Part shown: in pieces, positions 38,160 through 48,225 of the stretch
Position numbering within the stretch: the stretch's first letter is position 1
How the letters are laid out: each line of letters opens with the position of its first letter
Assembly (NCBI RefSeq): GCF_023343835.1
Contig: NC_064438.1
Coordinates: 56,258,578-56,322,577 of the forward strand
Length of the DNA stretch: 64,000 nt
Reading direction: 5' to 3'
DNA from: Lagopus muta
Lineage: Eukaryota; Chordata; Aves; Galliformes; Phasianidae
Program-made: the position numbers and the translations under genes
The notes under the pieces: model-generated
Databases searched by the model: none
Told to the model about the DNA's origin: nothing
The model's input: the letters and a program-made list of their open reading frames with translations, nothing else

Positions 38160-38882
38160 AAACATTACTGGGACTCAGGGATACCCAAAAGGCAGCCAGA
38201 AATCAAGGGCAACCACAACGGGATACCAAGATACAACCAGAACCAAAGAAGATCCACAGAGACATCCCAAAACACAACCAGAACCCAAGGGCACCCAGAA
38301 TGGGACATCCCAAAACACAACCAGAACCCAAGGGCACCCAGAATGGGACATCCCAAAACACAACCAGAACCCAAGGGCACCCAGAACAGGACATCCCAAA
38401 ACACAACCAGAACCCAAGGGCACCCACAATGGGACATCCCAAAACACAACCAGAACCCAAGGGCACCCAGAACAGGACATCCCAAAACACAACCAGAACC
38501 CAAGGGCACCCACAGTGGGACATCCCAAAACACAGCCAGAACCCAAGGGCACCCACAATGGGACATCCCAAAACACAACTGGAACCCAAGGGCACCCAGA
38601 ATGGGACATCCCAAAACACAACCGGAACCCAAGGGCACCCAGAACGGGACATCCCAAAACACAACTGACTCCAAGGGATACTCAACACAGAGCACCCCAA
38701 ACCACAACTAGAACCTACAGTCACCCACAACAGGATACCCAAAAGACAACCAGAAGTCGGGGATATCCACAGCAAGACACCCAAAACCACACCTGGAACC
38801 CAGGGGCACCCACACTGGGATGTGCAAAACACAACTGGAACCCATGGGCACCCACAGTGGAAAACTCAAAACACAATGTGAA
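38160..38882. repeat. 43-bp-period minisatellite
   Basis: Tandem array of about 17 units. Nine near-perfect units start at 38284 and recur every 43 bp up to about 38668; degenerate units flank both sides. Unit landmarks are cccaagggcaccca, gggacatcccaaaac and acaaccagaa. Because 43 is 1 mod 3 and the unit lacks stops, several long ORFs on both strands run through it; these are treated as artefacts. Confidence 0.95.
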
Positions 38883-38929
38883 GGAAAACAGCAGTGCAGG
38901 TAAGAATTAAACCACAGCTCTATCTGCCG

Positions 38930-39330
38930 CAGGGGATGCAAGGCTGGGCTGCGCCGACGCGGGCGGCCGTGCTTCGGCCCTTCAGCCGTTTCTAAAAGCA
39001 GCATCCCAGCACCGAGGCGCACCCCGCAGCATTCCTGCCTCTCATTCCTGCAGCTATAAAAGGAAATGGCCAATTCCAGCCTTTCTCCCTCGGACCATCG
39101 CCGATCTCGGGGTGGTTTCCTGCGGGCGGGCGGCTCGGCCCCGCGGCGCTGGCCCTCGTCACCAAATGGCAGCGGGGCCGGCTGCCAAGCGGCCCTAATG
39201 GGGAACAGCTGGAGCGGGACTGCGCTCCTCCCGCCCCGCAGACACTGGGGCTCTGTTTGGGAGCCGACTGCAGCGGATCGCCATTGGGATCTGCTCGATG
39301 CGTTCCGGCCCTGAGCGGAACCGCTGGGTC
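38930..39330. promoter_or_regulatory. CpG-rich patch with TATA motif inside the SAMD4A intron
   Basis: About 400 bp of dense CpG 1.3-1.8 kb inside the intron from exon 1. A TATAAAAGG (39055-39063, plus strand) lies in the middle, followed by a pyrimidine-rich Inr-like region at +25 to +35. Could be an alternative or antisense promoter, an enhancer, or simply island shore. Confidence 0.3.
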
Positions 39331-39365
39331 TGAAGCAAAAAGGATGCTTTGCAATAGGGCTTAGG

Positions 39366-39502
39366 TTTTTTTTTTTCCCTCCCCCTCCCTTTTTATTTCT
39401 TGTCCACTTTTCCTTCTTTTTGTTTTTCCCTCTCTGTTTTCCTTTCCTTTTTTTTTTTTTTTTTTTTCTTTCCCTCCATTTTCCTCCTTTTTTTTTTTCC
39501 AT
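39366..39502. repeat. Poly-pyrimidine tract
   Basis: T/C-only runs (T stretches of 9 to 23) on the plus strand. In transcribed SAMD4A RNA the tract reads as poly-purine. Confidence 0.9.
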
Positions 39503-39672
39503 TTCCTCCATTTCTGGGGGGACAGACTGGGGAAAACCCAACTGTCCAACTTTAAGACTCGCATTCCACACCGCAGAAACTCTACAGCAACTTCCATCCC
39601 CATCACTGTAAATACACACACGGGGACATACGCTAGCAATACATGCATGCAAAGGCACGTACAGGAACATAC

Positions 39673-39780
39673 GTGGCTCTGGGCAGCCTGGTCTGCTGGT
39701 TGGCGACCCTGCATATAGCAGGGGGTTGAAACGAGACGATCATTGTGGTCCTTTTCAACCCAGGCCATTCTATGATATGC
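39673..39780 (+). mobile_element. CR1 LINE 3' fragment
   Basis: gtggctctgggcagcctggtc, catatagcagggggttgaaac, caggccattctatgatatg. Confidence 0.88.
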
Positions 39781-39968
39781 ACATATAACAACCCCAATAA
39801 CTGCATTAACACTTTACTCCAACTCCATTGACTTCTGCAGAGTTGAGGAAGTCGGGACAGCAGTCACATAAAGCCCCAATGCACTTTCCCAGCCCTGCAC
39901 ACTCCCTGCAGTGCATCCCGTGAATGCAGCAGCAGAAAGAACACAAGGGGGGTATTGAGAGCTGCAGG

Positions 39969-40022
39969 AAAAGAAAAAAAAAAAAAAAAAAAAAAAAAAA
40001 GGAAAAAAAAAAAAAAAAAAAA
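39969..40022. repeat. Poly-A tract
   Basis: About 52 bp of A interrupted by one GG. No retrogene body precedes it, so it is a simple repeat, T-rich in the SAMD4A transcript. Confidence 0.9.
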
Positions 40023-40582
40023 GTGTGTCCAAACAGGATCTGAGTGATGAAACAGAAATTGCCACATTTCAAAGAAATTCGGATAACCCAGCTGGCCAGA
40101 CCTTGAGAAAATAACAGTTCGCCTAAGGTAGCAATGGGCTCCTTGTTGCAGAGAGCAAAGCGAGCCACGTTGTCCAAAAGAAGCCTGGAAAATCCAGACT
40201 CTACGTGACCTGACTTACTTATTGCACAGGAAACTGCATGGAAGGAGGAAGGGGGGGAGGAATAAAAAAAAAAAAGAAAAGAAGCCACCAATCATTCATG
40301 CTCCCGTAGTTACACCGCGCAATAGTTGGCTGTGCTGGAAGCCAAGTGGAATGAGCCATCAGCAGTTTGAAAATGTGAGAGATGGCGGGGCGGGTGGGGA
40401 GATCAACAGGGTTAGGTATGGATATATGGCTTTGGCTGCATTAGGGCAGATAAGGGGGAACACACAAAGGGGGAAAGTAAATAAAAAGGCGGGGGGGAAA
40501 GGAAAGGAAAAGGACAAGGAGAAAAAAAAACTGAAAAACGGAATAGAAAAGGGGGAAATAAAAGGGGTTGCAGCAAACTCAC

Positions 40583-40778
40583 CGGGGTTGTTGGCCTCCC
40601 CTTCGAGGACGTGCAGCTCGGTGCAGTCTGCCAGCGAGTGCTCCAGGCAGAGCTGCAGGAAGCGCGCCTGGGTCCGGCTCACGCGTTTGAGCAGCGAGAG
40701 CAGCGCAACAGTCTGCTCGCACTCGTTCCAGCCCTTGAACCAGCCGGCCAGAACGCCGACCTGGTCTCGAAACATCAT
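40583..40778 (-). CDS. SAMD4A: SAMD4A coding exon 1 (residues 1-65)
   Basis: Starts at a double ATG ([17 protein letters not shown]...) and reads 65 codons plus one base to ...GEANNP, followed by the consensus donor G|gtgagt. The sequence is near-identical to vertebrate SAMD4A N-termini as I recall them: helical, with the [14 protein letters not shown] and [15 protein letters not shown] segments typical of Smaug similarity region 1. The start is chosen because the double Met is conserved in the family and sits 16-20 bases inside a CpG-rich leader with no nearer in-frame ATG. Confidence 0.95.
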
Positions 40779-41205
40779 GGTGCTGAGGGCCGGGGTGCGA
40801 GGGGAGGGCTGCTCTCCTCCTCCCCCCCAACCCCCGGTGATAGAGCCGGGTGACGGTGAGGATTTCCTCTGCGATGCGAGGCTGGGTTGGTGGGTGGGCG
40901 TAGGGTGCAGCTTCGGGTTCGCTCGGTTTTCTTCGGGGGTGGTGATGGCGATGCGGAGTAAATGGGGGTGGGAGGAGTGGGAGGGGAGGTGGGGAAAAAA
41001 AATTAAGAAAAATTTAAAAAGATGAAGGAGGGGAAAAAAAAAAAAAAAGGTAAAATAATAAGGAAAAGCCCAGCGGTCTGCGTGCACCGAGCCGGCCCTG
41101 CGCTGCGAGTGTGGGCAAGGCACGGAACGAGCGGGATCGGGCCGGGGGGGGGGTCACACCTGGAAGAGAGAAATGGGGAGGGGTCAGAGGGGGGCAGGAG
41201 GAGGA

Positions 41206-41256
41206 GGAGAGGAGAGGAGAGGAGAGGAGAGGAGAGGAGAGGAGAGGAGAGGAGAA
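41206..41256. repeat. (GGAGA)n microsatellite
   Basis: About ten pentamers in the predicted 5'-UTR intron of SAMD4A. The purine-only strand could form triplex or quadruplex-like structures; likely length-polymorphic. Confidence 0.92.
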
Positions 41257-41518
41257 AGGCACGCAGCAGCCGGGCACTGCAGCCCGCTGCCTTTCTCCTC
41301 CTCCTCCAGATCTGGGCTCACCCCACCGCTTTGGGGGGGGGGGGACGACAGTGGGAGCCCCCTCCCAGCGCGCAGACAGCCCCCAGAAAATATCCCTGGG
41401 GGAAAGGAGGAAGGGATGGATCTCTTCCAACACCCTTCTAGGAGGGGGCAACGCAGCAATTTCCGCCCCCCCACAAAATAAAAGTTCCCCCCCCCCCCGC
41501 CCGCTGCCCAGCACTCAC

Positions 41519-41710
41519 CTCATTCACACCGGCCTCGGGGTGCTGGAAGAGGAGGGAGGGGGGGGAGAGAGGCGTGGGGGGGGTCGTGCCATGGCGGGGA
41601 ATGGGGAGGGGGGGGAATAAGGGGGAGAGAAGGGGGGGGCGCGGGGCGCGAGCGGCGGCGGCGGCTCCGCGGCGCGAGACTGAGCCCGGCGGCGCGCCGA
41701 GCCCCCGCTC
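41519..41710 (-). other. SAMD4A: Probable non-coding first exon of SAMD4A
   Basis: A strong minus-strand donor (GAG|gtgagt, exon end 41519) lies upstream of coding exon 1, and a good acceptor (ctctcttccag, intron end 41160) lies between them. This implies a 359-bp 5'-UTR intron (41160-41518). The 5' end is unknown; about 41710 is a guess from the CpG core. An unspliced leader is the alternative. Confidence 0.45.
41524..41592 (-). CDS. Upstream ORF (22 codons) in the SAMD4A leader
   Basis: Minus-strand ATG in a strong start context (gccATGg) opens a 22-residue, Pro/Ser-rich frame that stops five bases before the predicted 5'-UTR splice donor. If transcription starts upstream of 41592, scanning ribosomes would meet it before the SAMD4A start, so it could damp translation. 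The peptide itself is low complexity and need not be functional. Depends on the start site, which the sequence does not fix. Confidence 0.35.
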   Translation of the reverse strand: MARPPPRLSPPPPSSSSTPRPV

Positions 41711-41737
41711 CCCACATTGCGCTCATTTGCATAGCGG

Positions 41738-41745
41738 TGACGTCA
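41738..41745. promoter_or_regulatory. CRE palindrome TGACGTCA
   Basis: Perfect 8-bp CREB/ATF site, six bases from an octamer motif and next to a GC box in the SAMD4A promoter core. Motif match only. Confidence 0.55.
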
Positions 41746-42008
41746 TCGGGAGGGCGGGGCGCGGGAAACGAAGGGGGGGGGGGGGGGACGCGCGCCCTCC
41801 TCTCGTTCCCCGCGTGCCCCAACCCCGTGCAACAGCTCCGCGCGAATCCGCGCTGCTAATTCAGCGCTCCGGTCCCCTCGCGCCAAAAAAAGCGCCGCAG
41901 TCACACCTCCCCCCCGCCCTCCCCGCTCCCCATCCGCAAAGCTTCCCCCCCCCCCAAACCCCCAGCCGTCATCCCGCCCTCAAAGCTGCGGGCTTCCCGC
42001 TGGGGGAA

Positions 42009-42025
42009 GCCGCCATCTAGTGGAG
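42009..42025 (-). promoter_or_regulatory. Candidate CTCF motif (minus orientation)
   Basis: Reverse complement reads CTCCACTAGATGGCGGC, a good CTCF core, at the upstream edge of the SAMD4A CpG island. Confidence 0.5.
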
Positions 42026-42227
42026 ACAGCGGGGATGGCAGCGGCCGCTTGGATCATTTAATTATATTTCATGATACGCATCATATGCATATATGCGTAT
42101 TGGGCCAGCCGTTGGTGAGGGTATCGCTGTGTGGGATGCGGGGGCTCAGTGGTGGTTGTTGGTGCTTTGGGCTGTGATGAGTCCAGTGGGTTGGAGTTGT
42201 TGGGTGTTGTGAAGTGGTGCGAGTTTG

Positions 42228-42430
42228 GGGGGGAAAGGAAGAGGAGAAAAGGAGGAGATAAAAGAATGGAAAAGGAGGGGAACGAAAGTAAAGAGGAGGA
42301 TGAGAAAAGGAAGCAAAAGAAGGGAAGGTAAAGAAAAAAGGAAAGGAAAACAAAATGAAAATAGGTGAGAAGGAAGAAAAGGAAAGAAGAAAGAAAAATA
42401 AAAGGAAAAAGAAAGAAAAATAAAAGAAAG
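42228..42430. repeat. Purine-rich (GGAAA-type) tract
   Basis: About 200 bp almost purely A/G on the plus strand, non-uniform unit. Explains the Lys/Arg/Glu-rich chance ORFs. Confidence 0.85.
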
Positions 42431-42799
42431 CCTTTTGTAGAAGGCTGCGTATCCATCAGCACACGGAGGCCTAGATTTCCTATCTTGTTAGAAGCAAACC
42501 TGAATAAAAACATCACAGCAGGAAGGATGGAAGAATTAAACGCAGCATCTCTTGCTTGTTCCTAAACAAAGTCTGGGAGCTGCCCACCAAGACGTGACTG
42601 CATTTTCATTACCTTGCACCGCGCCGTGGGCTGAGAGCTGCGCCATTCCCAGCAGTTGGAAACCTGCTTCCAACCCGAGATGTGCCAGCAGCACAGATAG
42701 AAAGGCAGTTTTTGTACTTAATTAGCAATTAAGTGTGTCTGGTGCTGACAGAATGATGGGGATTTTAGGTTTTAGATGAAGCCAGGCTGCTGGGGGGGA

Positions 42800-43146
42800 G
42801 GAAAATCTTCCTCCTATGAAGAAAGGTTGAGGGAAGTGGGCTTGTTTAGCTTGGAGAAGAGAAGGTGGCAGGGAGACCTCATGGTGGCCTTCCAGTGCTT
42901 GAAAAGTGTATAAACAGGAGGGGAATGGCTGTTTGGGAGGGTGGGTGGTGATAGGACAAGGAGGAATGGCTTTAAAGTGAGACAGGGGAGGTTTAGGTTG
43001 GATATGAGGAGGAAGTTTTTCAGCCAGAGGGTGGTGAGGCACTGGCACAGGTTGCCCAAGGAGGCTGTGGATGCCCCATCCCTGCAGGCATTCAAGGCCA
43101 GGCTGGATGTGGCTCTGGACAGCCTGGGCTGCTGGTTGGTGACCTG
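42800..43146 (+). mobile_element. CR1 LINE 3' fragment
   Basis: Sense copy of about 345 bp: gaaaggttgagggaagtgg, tggagaagagaaggtggcag, ggttggatatgaggagg, ending at gttggtgacctgcac without the octamer tail. Intergenic, upstream of SAMD4A. Confidence 0.9.
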
Positions 43147-46100
43147 CACTACCTGATTAAAATAAGAGATCAGGATGATGTTCCGGTGTAGATGGCTGTG
43201 GTTACAAATCTGCCAAGTGAAATTACAAAGCCTGCCCACGAGGTGCTGTGGGATGAGCATCTAACATGTTGCTGCAAGCAGATCCATTGGTTGGGTCCTG
43301 GGAACAGCTTGCTCGTTGCTTACAGGTTGCTAAAAATGAAAGATATAAATGAGCCCATCAAAACACGTCAGAATATCTGGAGACCTTTATATCACATTAT
43401 TTTCAGGCCAGGAGAAAAGCAAACAGTTTGCCACAGGTAGAGCATCAGATGCTGCTGGACTTGCTGGAGACTTTTTAGTATTTGTTAAAAAGTTGGGCTG
43501 AAAGAGAAGATCGTAGCAGGCAGATTTATTTACACATTTTCACATGTCTGGGAAGATACTTAAAGGCTGAAAAGCTGGAAAAGCTATAGCTGTTCATGTT
43601 CTCATAAACACGAGCCCACCAGCTCTTGGTGGATCTCTTTCTTCAGTCTTACAGCAAGATCACAGCATGGCCTGGGTTGCAAAGGAGCACAATGCTCATC
43701 CAGCTCCAACCCCTGCTGTGTGCAGGTCACCAACCAGCAGCCCAGGCTGCCCAGAGCCACATCCAGCCTGGCCTTGAATGCCTGCAGGGATGGGGCATCC
43801 ACAGCCTCCTTGGGCAACCTGTGCCAGTGCCTCAGCACCCTCTGTGTGAAAAGAGATATAAGGGTAAGTTACAGGCTGGATTCAGGCTGGACTTGGAGCA
43901 GGTCATCCTGCAGAGGAAGGTTTGCCAGGGTCTAGAGTTGGCCACCTATGAAGAAGGCAGCTTCCAAAGGAGCAGCAGCAGCTGAGTTGTCGATCTTGTC
44001 TTCACGTATGGCAGTGCCTGGGGGAAGGCAGTGCTTTCCAAGCTGTCACGTGCCATAAATCACTGGCCTGTTTGGTCTTTGATCAATGAAACGTGCTGTC
44101 ATAGAAAGGGGTCTGCTAACCTTGGCAGCCAGAGCAGCCACATGAGAAAGGCATTGCCTGCCCCTTGGGGCTCCCTGCTTGCCGGAATCCTCCTCAGCCT
44201 GCCAGCATCAGCCCACCCCAGGCTTCCTGCAAGCTGCTGCATTCTGAACTTGCAGTCTTGGCTCTTTCCCTGCAGGGGAAAATGGTGAAATCAAGGACCC
44301 TCGGGAAGACCAAAACCCCATACCTAGAGCAAGGTGCCTGCACTGTGACTGACCAGCTAAGAAGCAGCACAACATCTGTATCTCACAGCCAGTTCTGGCA
44401 GCAGGAGACTGATGCACGATGAGCCTGGTAACCCATGGGGTCTCGCAGGTGGACTCAGTAACACCTGTGAACTCAGAAGGAAAAAAGAAGAGGACCAACT
44501 GCAAAGATAATTCACAAGTTAGCAATCCCTCCTCTAACTTGTTAAAGTAGCCTTGCTCACAAGGAGCTGATAGACATCGAAATAAGGATCATTATGAGAA
44601 ATTTCTCACCAGTCCCCTGACTTCAGCTGCTATTGAGAAGTCTGCCAAGAAACACTAGATTTGAAGTGGTAATTCAGTGGGAGAGTAAAGAATATTAGGC
44701 CAGCCCTAAACCTTCATTTACAGAGACAAAACCCTGGAGGAAACATCTGAAACCTAGAGAGCTTTCTAGGCACGAACTTGCTCCTGACACAAGGACACCA
44801 CAGACTGAAGCTATGAAGCAAAGGTAATAATTTGTGTAGATAATTTACTGCAGAATTAATTCTGGAATTCGTCTGACCCTCAGAAGAGCATCCAGTCACC
44901 CTGCTGGTGTTGTCTAAAAAAAAAATGGGAATGCAGTGAGTGTGGCAATGACGATGGCAGAAGTCACAGGGATGGCATTTCTATGGTGGAGGAGTGCATT
45001 TGCAGGGAGGGTGAACTAAACCAAGTGGAGAGGATTAACTCCTATTTATATTCTGCAACAAAAATCATTACAAATTAATAATGCCCCAACACTGTTCAAA
45101 AGAATCAACTCTTGCAGCAAGATGCCTGCATGTGCTCCTGATGTCACCACATCCATAAACCTAACCTTTAATGAGTAGAAAATGAACTCAATGTTTTATT
45201 ACATTTATCACAACAGAATGACAGAGGTTTTTTTCTCCTCTCAGTTTTTGTGGATCACAGGATGGTTTTATTTCTGCATTACAGCCTTGAATCCCTGTTT
45301 TAAGACAATCAAGAGAGGCACAAGACAGCCTTAAGGCTGCTCCTGTTACTTCTCTCCTCATTCATTTTTTGAGATGGCTTCTTAGAAGGGCAAACGTAAT
45401 AAGCCAGCTACTGTACTTGCCATAACTCTCAGTTGGGTCTTTGATTCGGGCCAGCAAGGAAGCTCGTTACATCTGATAAAGCAACTAAGCATCTCTGGAA
45501 AATGCTGTTAAAAATAGAACATGAAGCAAATGAAAAGCTAGGAGACCTAATGGTAAATACATGGCCTGGAAGTTCAGCACAGCTACATCCTGTTTGCCAT
45601 TATTATTTAATACTGGCATCGATCTGCTGAAGGATAAGACAGACCAGGCAATTCTCTGTGGAGTTTACTTGAATACCATTCCAGCCTGAGATTAAAAAAA
45701 GCCCAGAAGCTTGCATCATACTGGGAAACTTCAATAAATTGGTGCTGCTGGTAGTTTTACAGTAGTAAAAAAAGCCCACCAAACTCACTTCTTTCTTTGA
45801 TCACTCCCAAAGCCAAACCAAGTCCCTGCTAAAGCACAGAGCCACAAAGCAGTGCCCAGCTCCAGGTTAGAAGTAGTGCAGCACTAAGCCGTGCCTCTAA
45901 TGATCTGCATGGCCTCTATACCAAATGCAGGTAGGGTAAATTGTACATGTGGCACCGTGCATACAAGGAAGTCTGAAAAGCAATTATTTCTACCATCATC
46001 ACCTCTCCTTCCATGCACAACATTCAGCAACACAGACAGAGAGGCTAAACTCAGCAACCACCTCCCTCCATCAGGTCTGCAGCAACCAAGCCAGCAAAAC

Positions 46101-47280
46101 TCAGGATAACAGACACAGGGAAAGTGATCTTTGTTTTCAAAACTGCTTTCACCCCTCTGCTTCTTGCATGTTCACATACTCACTAGCAGCAAGACGTGTG
46201 TCCAAATGGTTGAGACTGCCTACAGTGAAAGAGAAGGCAAGGAATGTTTGTCTATCAAATCCTCATGCCTTCGCAGCTCAGACTGAGTGCTGAAGACACC
46301 AGATGGTATTTAGAGTCTTCATAAGCTCTCAATACAGGCAGCTCTGGTTCTTTTGAAGTTGCATCACTCTGTTGTTTCTCCACATCTGCACCGTGTTCTC
46401 ACCTGTGGGATAGCCTTGCTACCAGCAGCACTCCAGCCAGCAATTGCTCCTTCTGTTATTGCACTCTCTGCATTCCTCTTAGTGTTCTCAGCCTCTTAAA
46501 TTGCCTCACATACACCATTCATTGCCGTGATGATTTCCAAACAGAACCATTTGTCTTTGGAAGTTCTCTGTAAGCACTTTTCAGTCCTTCCTCAAATATA
46601 TATGCATTTAACTCCTGTTAGATACACAGTGCAAACAGCAGGCTGATTTGGCCAGCCATTTATTCCAGGGTTCTCTGGTAAGGAAGGTCACTGTAGGTAG
46701 AGCAGACAAACAGTCTTACACAAAGCCTATGGATATTTGGAAGTCTGTGGCCATGTGCATCAATTCCCAACCTCTGTCTATCTTCACAAACAAGCACAAC
46801 TCTTTTCATGACTACTGAAGTCTTTTACTCAAAAATAAATGCCAAGAATTTAGACAAATCGAGGCAAAACTAACAGAAAAGAAAATAAGTGACAGAAAGA
46901 TGAAGATGGAATACCTCGAGCAGAAGCTGCCTTCCCTGTTTTGGAGGTGTGTGACACCGAAATCAGCACTAGGGCAGCGTTGATACAGGAGCCACAGGAG
47001 AGTGCAGCTGAAATGCTTGGAGCACAGCTTTTTCTCCCTGGGACTGAGCATGTGTCCTGAAAATGGATATGGGGCAAAGGGACAGAGGAACACGATGCAA
47101 GACAGAGCAGGCACTCCCTGTTTTTACAGGTTCTAGCAAGTGTCTGCATTTGTGTCCTCTATCAGTAGATTTGAAACCCAGCCTGTGTTTGGCTCTCAAG
47201 CACAACAACTTCTCATCAGCCATTTTTACTGCTTTTGACAATGCTACTAAGAGAAAAAAAGATAGTTTTCAACAATTCTT
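43147..47280. other. SAMD4A-CGRRF1 intergenic region
   Basis: Apart from a reverse CR1 at 43663-43847 I see no exon, RNA gene or named repeat. Short ORFs are scattered and without splice context. The stretch becomes AT-rich after 44.5 kb. Confidence 0.5.
43663..43847 (-). mobile_element. CR1 LINE 3' fragment
   Basis: cacagcatggcctgggttgc, ccaaccagcagcccaggctg, tccttgggcaacctgtgcc; little diverged. Confidence 0.9.
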
Positions 47281-47291
47281 TAGCTTCTTTC

Positions 47292-47297
47292 TTTATT
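47292..47297 (-). terminator. Candidate poly(A) signal of CGRRF1
   Basis: AATAAA on the minus strand (in CTAATAAAGAAAG), followed downstream by a U-rich stretch. Gives a 3' UTR of about 0.93 kb. A nearer AATAAA at 48212-48217 is only about 10 nt past the stop and unlikely to be the sole site. Confidence 0.4.
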
Positions 47298-47861
47298 AGA
47301 GTAAGCAAATGGCCTGGGACTACTGATAAAAGGAAAAGTAATGGTCAACTGTTCATCCAATCTGACAATGCAAGTAAACAGAATTGGAAATTCCCCAAGC
47401 AGGCAACTGGTATAAGAATAGCACAGCAGAACTGCTCAAGTAACTCCATGGAGTAATTAACTAACATTTGTATGGAGAACAAGTTCTTGCAGCCATTGCC
47501 AGAAGATTGAAAATCTGTTGCAAGATGACATAGTAGTAGCAGCTCAGGCTTGAAAGTGTCAGCAAGGTTTAGTTCAAGGCAACAAATAGCAACAGAACCC
47601 TTTGCATTCCTTCCACTGGGCTTTGGCTCAGGCCCTTCACACGCACATCATATCAAAACAGCCCCAAACAGTGTCCTGAACAACTTCTCCTTCCAGCTCC
47701 TGTCACACCGCAGCCTTTGTCTACAGAATAAATATGCATGGGTTTGACTACAAAGAATGTAGCCTTTCCTTCATTTGTCACGCTCTGTAAAGTGCCAGGT
47801 TTCTAAATTATAAGGAATTAAGATGACATAAAGCTCTAATATCTTAAATATAATAAATATA

Positions 47862-47890
47862 GAATAAGCTGTGTCATTCACAGCTTATTC
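47862..47890 (-). other. Perfect 12-bp hairpin in the presumed CGRRF1 3' UTR
   Basis: Arms GAATAAGCTGTG (47862-47873) and CACAGCTTATTC (47879-47890) with a 5-nt loop. A second 8-bp hairpin (47902-47909 / 47917-47924, ACTTGCAA/TTGCAAGT) lies 11 nt away. Confidence 0.8.
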
Positions 47891-48225
47891 ACTTCAACTT
47901 CACTTGCAAGTTTTGTTTGCAAGTAGATAAAGCTAAATTTAGTAATCAAAATAGCCTGCAGTAGTACTCCATGAAAAATTAGTAAGAAGCTATAAAAATA
48001 ATCCCATCCTTCAAGTAGGTCCTACGCACTTCTTCTGTCCACATTGCACAGAGAAATGCAATGTTCCTGCGAGCATATGGAGCGAAGACACATAAGGAAG
48101 CTGAAAATTGCCTAGCAGTGAAAAGCAAAACTGTACAAGTTAATGCTAGATATCCTCCCATAAACAGTCTGTTCTCTACATTTAACCTTGGTGCATACAA
48201 CCCAATCCTTTTATTTTTGTCTCCA

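Larger units (their letters stand above)
567..40582 (-). other. SAMD4A: SAMD4A intron between coding exons 1 and 2
   Basis: A 40,016-bp GT-AG (U2-type) intron. No coding exon of another gene was recognised inside it on either strand. It is a patchwork of unique sequence and CR1 fragments in both orientations, listed separately. Confidence 0.9.
1..41720 (-). other. SAMD4A: SAMD4A (Smaug1) gene, 5' part
   Basis: Minus-strand gene; the window holds the promoter, a probable non-coding first exon, coding exon 1 (40583-40778), a 40,016-bp intron and coding exon 2 (48-566). The remaining exons, including the SAM domain, lie beyond position 1. The two exons join in frame (GG|A, phase 1) to give residues 1-238. 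In the family, Smaug proteins bind stem-loops in target mRNAs through the SAM domain and repress translation or recruit deadenylases in the cytoplasm; the N-terminal part seen here is the dimerisation/Smaug-similarity region. The 5' boundary near 41.7 kb is an estimate from the CpG-island core, not from a mapped start site. Confidence 0.93.
40583..42050 (-). promoter_or_regulatory. CpG-island promoter of SAMD4A
   Basis: About 1.4 kb of G+C- and CpG-rich sequence spans the first coding exon and leader; the densest CpG is 41640-41910. The core holds an octamer ATTTGCAT (41725-41732), a full CRE palindrome TGACGTCA (41738-41745) and a GC box (41751-41760) within 36 bp, with no TATA box at the expected place. 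Long G runs (41333-41342, 41776-41788) and a GGAGA microsatellite interrupt it. Confidence 0.75.

Noticed and set aside
38284-38668. CRISPR-like regular repeat
   Set aside because: Units are directly adjacent with no unique spacers, in a vertebrate intron: a minisatellite.
38104-38910. Long ORFs (up to 268 codons) on both strands
   Set aside because: They follow from a stop-free 43-bp tandem repeat cycling through the frames; no start context, splice sites or family resemblance.
38708-39670. 320-codon minus-strand ORF
   Set aside because: Composed of minisatellite, CpG-rich and poly-pyrimidine tract translations (Lys/Glu-rich run); low complexity, no homology I recognise.
39969-40022. Poly-A tail of a processed retrogene
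   Set aside because: No gene-like sequence or target-site duplication precedes it.
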